Below, piece by piece: positions 13,343 to 15,853 of a DNA stretch of 15,853 nt (the stretch's first letter is position 1; every line of letters begins with the position of its first letter). The position numbers and the translations under genes are program-made. The DNA comes from Gammaproteobacteria bacterium (GTDB lineage: Bacteria; Pseudomonadota; Gammaproteobacteria; Pseudomonadales; Oleiphilaceae). Below the pieces are notes generated by a model. That model worked only from the letters and a program-made list of their open reading frames with translations. It was not told the DNA's origin and searched no databases. Location of the stretch: contig RFIV01000296.1 in assembly GCA_003695085.1 (NCBI GenBank), positions 1-15,853 on the forward strand, written 5' to 3'.

Positions 13343-15346
13343 ATGCTTCAGAGCATTCGTTTTCGTATCATTCTCACCGCCTTGCCGCCACTGGTGCTGG
13401 CCATCTTCTACATTGGCATGAACCTGGCTCAGGGACAGGCCAGACTTGATGCATTGAACCGGCTGGCACCGGCCATCAACGTGGCCAGCAGCGTCAGCGC
13501 GCTGGTTCACGAAATGCAGAAAGAGCGTGGCGCGTCGGCGGGCTACCTGGCCTCCGGCAGCGACAAGTTCCGGGCGCTGGTGGACAAGCAGCGTGCAGCA
13601 ACCACTACGAAACTGGAGAGCCTGACATCCGCCATCGAGGCACTGGACGAAAATGCCCTCGCCGAGGATGTGCGTGCAGCCCTCAAGGACTACCAGGATG
13701 CACTCAAGACCTTGCCCGGCCTGCGGCATCAAGTGGACCAGCGCAGCCTCAGCGTGCAGGAAGAGCTTCGCCTCTACACGGCCCTGAATAGCAAGGGGCT
13801 GCGCATCGTCGAAGAGGCCGGGCATGAGATAGCACACCCGGTGCTGCGCAGCCATTTCGATGCCTATACGGCCTTTCTGCAATCCAAGGAGCGGGCGGGC
13901 ATCGAGCGCGCCGTATTGAGCGCCACGTTCGGAGGCGGCGCATTCAAGGATGGACTTGCACGCCATTTCTTGCGCCTGGTGGCCGAGCAGGACGCCTTCA
14001 TGAGCCTGTTTGAAGCCAAGGGGCCTGAAGAAGTAGTCAAGCAGTACCAGGGCCTGAAAGGCCAGGGGGCTTTCGCTGAAGTGGAAGACTATCGACGGGC
14101 CGTGTATCAGGCCATCGACGCCCTGACCGAAGGCCAGTCTTTCAGTGGCTTTACCCAGGATGCCCCGACCTGGTTTCAGACCATCACCCGCAAGATCGGG
14201 CAACTCAAGAAGCTCGAGGACGAACAGAATGCCATGCTGGGCGCCATGGTCGAGTCGCTTCAGTCGACGACTGAACATGAAGTATGGCGAGACAGTCTGA
14301 TCATGCTGATTGCAATCGCTCTGGTGAGCGGCGCAGTTCTGTGGCTGGTCGCCAACCTGATGCGCCCCATCCAGCGTGCCGTGCAAGCTGCCGAGCGCAT
14401 CGGCCAGGGGGATTTGACAGCGCGGCTGGACAGCCAGCGCGAGGACGAACTGGGCGTTTTGCTGCGCGCGCTGCAAGCCATGCAGAATGCGTTGCGTGAC
14501 ATTCTGCAGGATGAATCGACCCAGACTCAGGAGGTGGTGGCCATGGCCGAAAAGGTCCGGGCCAATGCGGAGACCGCATACAGTGGCGCAGAGAAGCAGA
14601 AGTCCGAAGCCGACCAACTGGCCACCGCCATGAATGAAATGACCGCCAGCTTCCATGATGTGGCACAATCCACGGAACAGACCGCCGAAGCAGCCGAGCA
14701 CGGACGTGAGCAGTCAGAGAACGGCATGCGCGAGCTGGACAACCTCATTCAGGCCATGTCCAGGCTGAATGACGCCATTGATCACTCGGCCAACACCATC
14801 ACCCGGCTGGAAGAAAAAACCCAGACCATCGCCACTACCCTCAACACCATCAGCGGCATTGCCGAGCAGACCAACCTGCTGGCCCTCAATGCGGCCATCG
14901 AAGCGGCCCGTGCCGGTGATCAGGGCCGGGGCTTTGCCGTCGTCGCGGATGAAGTCCGCCAACTGGCAGGTCGCACCCAAGAGGCCACCGTCGAGATTAC
15001 CAACGTGATCCAGTCACTCACCGAGGAAGTCAACGAAGCCGTGGCGCAGATGAATCACGCGCGTGAGCGTTCCGCCGATGCCGACGAGCACAGCGAAGCC
15101 ACGCGTCGTGCCATCGAGGCCATCAATCAGGCCATTGCGGACATCACGGACCGCATGCAACAGGTCGCCTCGGCGAGCACCCAGCAAAGCGCCGTCGCCG
15201 AAGAGATCAACCAGAATGTCCTGCATATTGCCGAGCAGGCAGAGCTCAATGCGGAAACTGCCGCCCAGAACCGAGAAGCGGGTGAGGCGCTGGAGCGCGT
15301 GGCCGAAGCCCTGGCCGGGCACGTACGCCGGTTCCGCCTCGACTGA
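13343..15346 (+). CDS. Methyl-accepting chemotaxis protein with NIT sensor domain
   Basis: This 667-residue transmembrane chemoreceptor has the following order: TM1 (about 8-28); a large periplasmic NIT (nitrate/nitrite-sensing) domain to about 310, with its hallmark LVHEMQKERGASAGYLASGS near residue 55 and a second repeat AFLQSKERAGIERAVLS; TM2 (about 318-337); HAMP (LMRPIQRAVQ onward, about 338-392); and the methyl-accepting signalling domain. Its hairpin tip carries EQTNLLALNAAIEAARAGDQGRGFAVVADEVR (split here: EQTNLLALNAAIEAAR then AGDQGRGFAVVADEVR), around residues 506-537, which contacts CheA/CheW. It ends HVRRFRLD, without a CheR-tethering pentapeptide. GGAGG (13331-13335) is 7 bases before the ATG. 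The NIT domain suggests nitrate, nitrite or another small anion as ligand, but some NIT proteins sense other compounds. No flagellar sigma28 promoter was seen. Confidence 0.93.
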   Translation: MLQSIRFRIILTALPPLVLAIFYIGMNLAQGQARLDALNRLAPAINVASSVSALVHEMQKERGASAGYLASGSDKFRALVDKQRAATTTKLESLTSAIEALDENALAEDVRAALKDYQDALKTLPGLRHQVDQRSLSVQEELRLYTALNSKGLRIVEEAGHEIAHPVLRSHFDAYTAFLQSKERAGIERAVLSATFGGGAFKDGLARHFLRLVAEQDAFMSLFEAKGPEEVVKQYQGLKGQGAFAEVEDYRRAVYQAIDALTEGQSFSGFTQDAPTWFQTITRKIGQLKKLEDEQNAMLGAMVESLQSTTEHEVWRDSLIMLIAIALVSGAVLWLVANLMRPIQRAVQAAERIGQGDLTARLDSQREDELGVLLRALQAMQNALRDILQDESTQTQEVVAMAEKVRANAETAYSGAEKQKSEADQLATAMNEMTASFHDVAQSTEQTAEAAEHGREQSENGMRELDNLIQAMSRLNDAIDHSANTITRLEEKTQTIATTLNTISGIAEQTNLLALNAAIEAARAGDQGRGFAVVADEVRQLAGRTQEATVEITNVIQSLTEEVNEAVAQMNHARERSADADEHSEATRRAIEAINQAIADITDRMQQVASASTQQSAVAEEINQNVLHIAEQAELNAETAAQNREAGEALERVAEALAGHVRRFRLD

Positions 15347-15390
15347 TTGGACTTGATCACGCGCCCGGCGGGGTGGCAACACGCATGAAA

Positions 15391-15421
15391 GGCGGCCTCA
15401 GGTGCTTGCACCGCAGCCGCC
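15391..15421 (-). terminator. Possible hairpin terminator between convergent chemotaxis genes
   Basis: GGCGGC (15391-15396) pairs with GCCGCC (15416-15421), with an inner GGTGC/GCACC stem (15401-15412). On the minus strand it is followed by only TTTCAT, so it is a weak terminator for the CZB gene. It may serve both convergent genes. Confidence 0.35.
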
Positions 15422-15454
15422 GAATGAAACGGCCGGCAGTCTTTTCTTGCCCTG

Positions 15455-15853
15455 TCACCCTGATTGCGGCCGACCCTGCGATCTGAGCACGGCTTCCAGC
15501 ATCCGGTCGAGCAGATTGACCACTTCATCTGACAGCGCCATCAACTGCTCCGCCTGGGCCAGAATTTCCTCGTCATAGACGCCGGCAGGGGTGCGTGAAG
15601 CAGCACGATACAGCTGAATACCCGTTTCATGCACACGCGGGTGCAGAGTATTGTACAGATAATCGAACTCGGCATGGTGACGCAGCATTGATCCGCCGGC
15701 ACCGTCAAGAAACTTGCCCAGCCGGCACTGATGATGATCCTTCAGCTCGGCCTCAGTCATCGCCATGTCGCCGTGAATGGCATACCGGTAGAGCTTGTCC
15801 ACCCACACCACATGATCCGACTTGGCCAGCACCAGAATCATCGCATCCCGGGC
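15455..15853 (-). CDS. CZB (chemoreceptor zinc-binding) domain protein, C-terminal part or small stand-alone (runs off right edge)
   Basis: The visible 132 codons are a CZB domain, with the zinc ligands in order: His in AKSDHVVW, Cys in HHQCRLGKFLDG, and the two His of LHPRVHETG. The domain binds Zn2+ with high affinity and senses zinc or hypochlorous acid through the Cys. It is commonly the C-terminus of soluble chemoreceptors (Helicobacter TlpD) or the N-terminus of diguanylate cyclases (DgcZ). Here nothing follows it but a short helix, so a C-terminal position is indicated. The frame is open through the right edge (ARDA before the ATG at 15841), so a receptor continuing upstream is likely, though a stand-alone start at 15841 cannot be excluded. 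It is convergent with the NIT chemoreceptor. Confidence 0.85.
   Translation of the reverse strand, partial: ARDAMILVLAKSDHVVWVDKLYRYAIHGDMAMTEAELKDHHQCRLGKFLDGAGGSMLRHHAEFDYLYNTLHPRVHETGIQLYRAASRTPAGVYDEEILAQAEQLMALSDEVVNLLDRMLEAVLRSQGRPQSG

Noticed and set aside
13316..14701. 461-codon open frame on the minus strand inside the chemoreceptor gene
   Set aside because: Antisense shadow of a complete NIT-HAMP-MCP protein; the translation is low-complexity and has no recognisable domain.

Overview
The window is GC-rich, densely packed chromosomal DNA of a Gammaproteobacterium. The signs are an AsrA-type second Lon protease, a braC/liv-type five-gene ABC operon, an FAD/Fe-S D-2-hydroxyacid dehydrogenase of the Dld/YdiJ type, and a Mn riboswitch-UPF0016 pair. 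The family content fits a respiratory, motile bacterium (Chromatiales/Ectothiorhodospiraceae- or Pseudomonas-like), but genus cannot be fixed from the sequence alone. I see no transposase, integrase, CRISPR array, tRNA or rRNA; this looks like core genome, not an island.

Layout. (1) 1-1787, plus strand: the 3' end of a large FAD/Fe-S dehydrogenase gene, an overlapping universal stress protein gene, a perfect 16+1+16 palindrome, and a gene for a small secreted protein of unknown function. (2) 1824-3792, minus strand: a tight three-gene operon of hemerythrin-like (HHE) protein, DUF2249 protein and a polytopic NnrS/heme-copper-oxidase-I-like membrane protein. An FNR/DNR-like box precedes it, which suggests a role in nitric oxide or low-oxygen physiology. 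(3) 3948-6353, plus strand: an AsrA-type Lon protease divergent from that operon. Its 3' end overlaps by 52 bp the end of a convergent gene for an exported DUF3047 protein (6302-7087). (4) 7088-7412: a 325-bp intergenic region with three 11-bp-phased hexamers, a promoter-like element, a strong orphan intrinsic terminator and a second pair of competing hairpins. It may hold a small RNA or an attenuated leader. (5) 7413-12299, plus strand: a complete high-affinity branched-chain amino acid ABC transporter (binding protein, LivH, LivM, LivG, LivF). An intrinsic terminator after the binding protein gene and another after LivF bracket the downstream four genes, which overlap by 1-4 bases. (6) 12454-13239: a sigma70 promoter, a yybP-ykoY manganese riboswitch with a readable translational switch (Shine-Dalgarno hairpin versus a competing 7-bp helix), and a UPF0016/GDT1 manganese exporter gene. 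(7) 13343-15346: a NIT-domain chemoreceptor, convergent with a CZB zinc-binding-domain protein that runs off the right edge.

I found no clearly new multi-gene system. The items most worth a second look are regulatory: the orphan terminator and leader before the liv operon, the FNR-box HHE/DUF2249/membrane operon, the switch architecture of the Mn riboswitch, and the two dyad or phased operator-like elements at 1279-1311 and 7090-7117.
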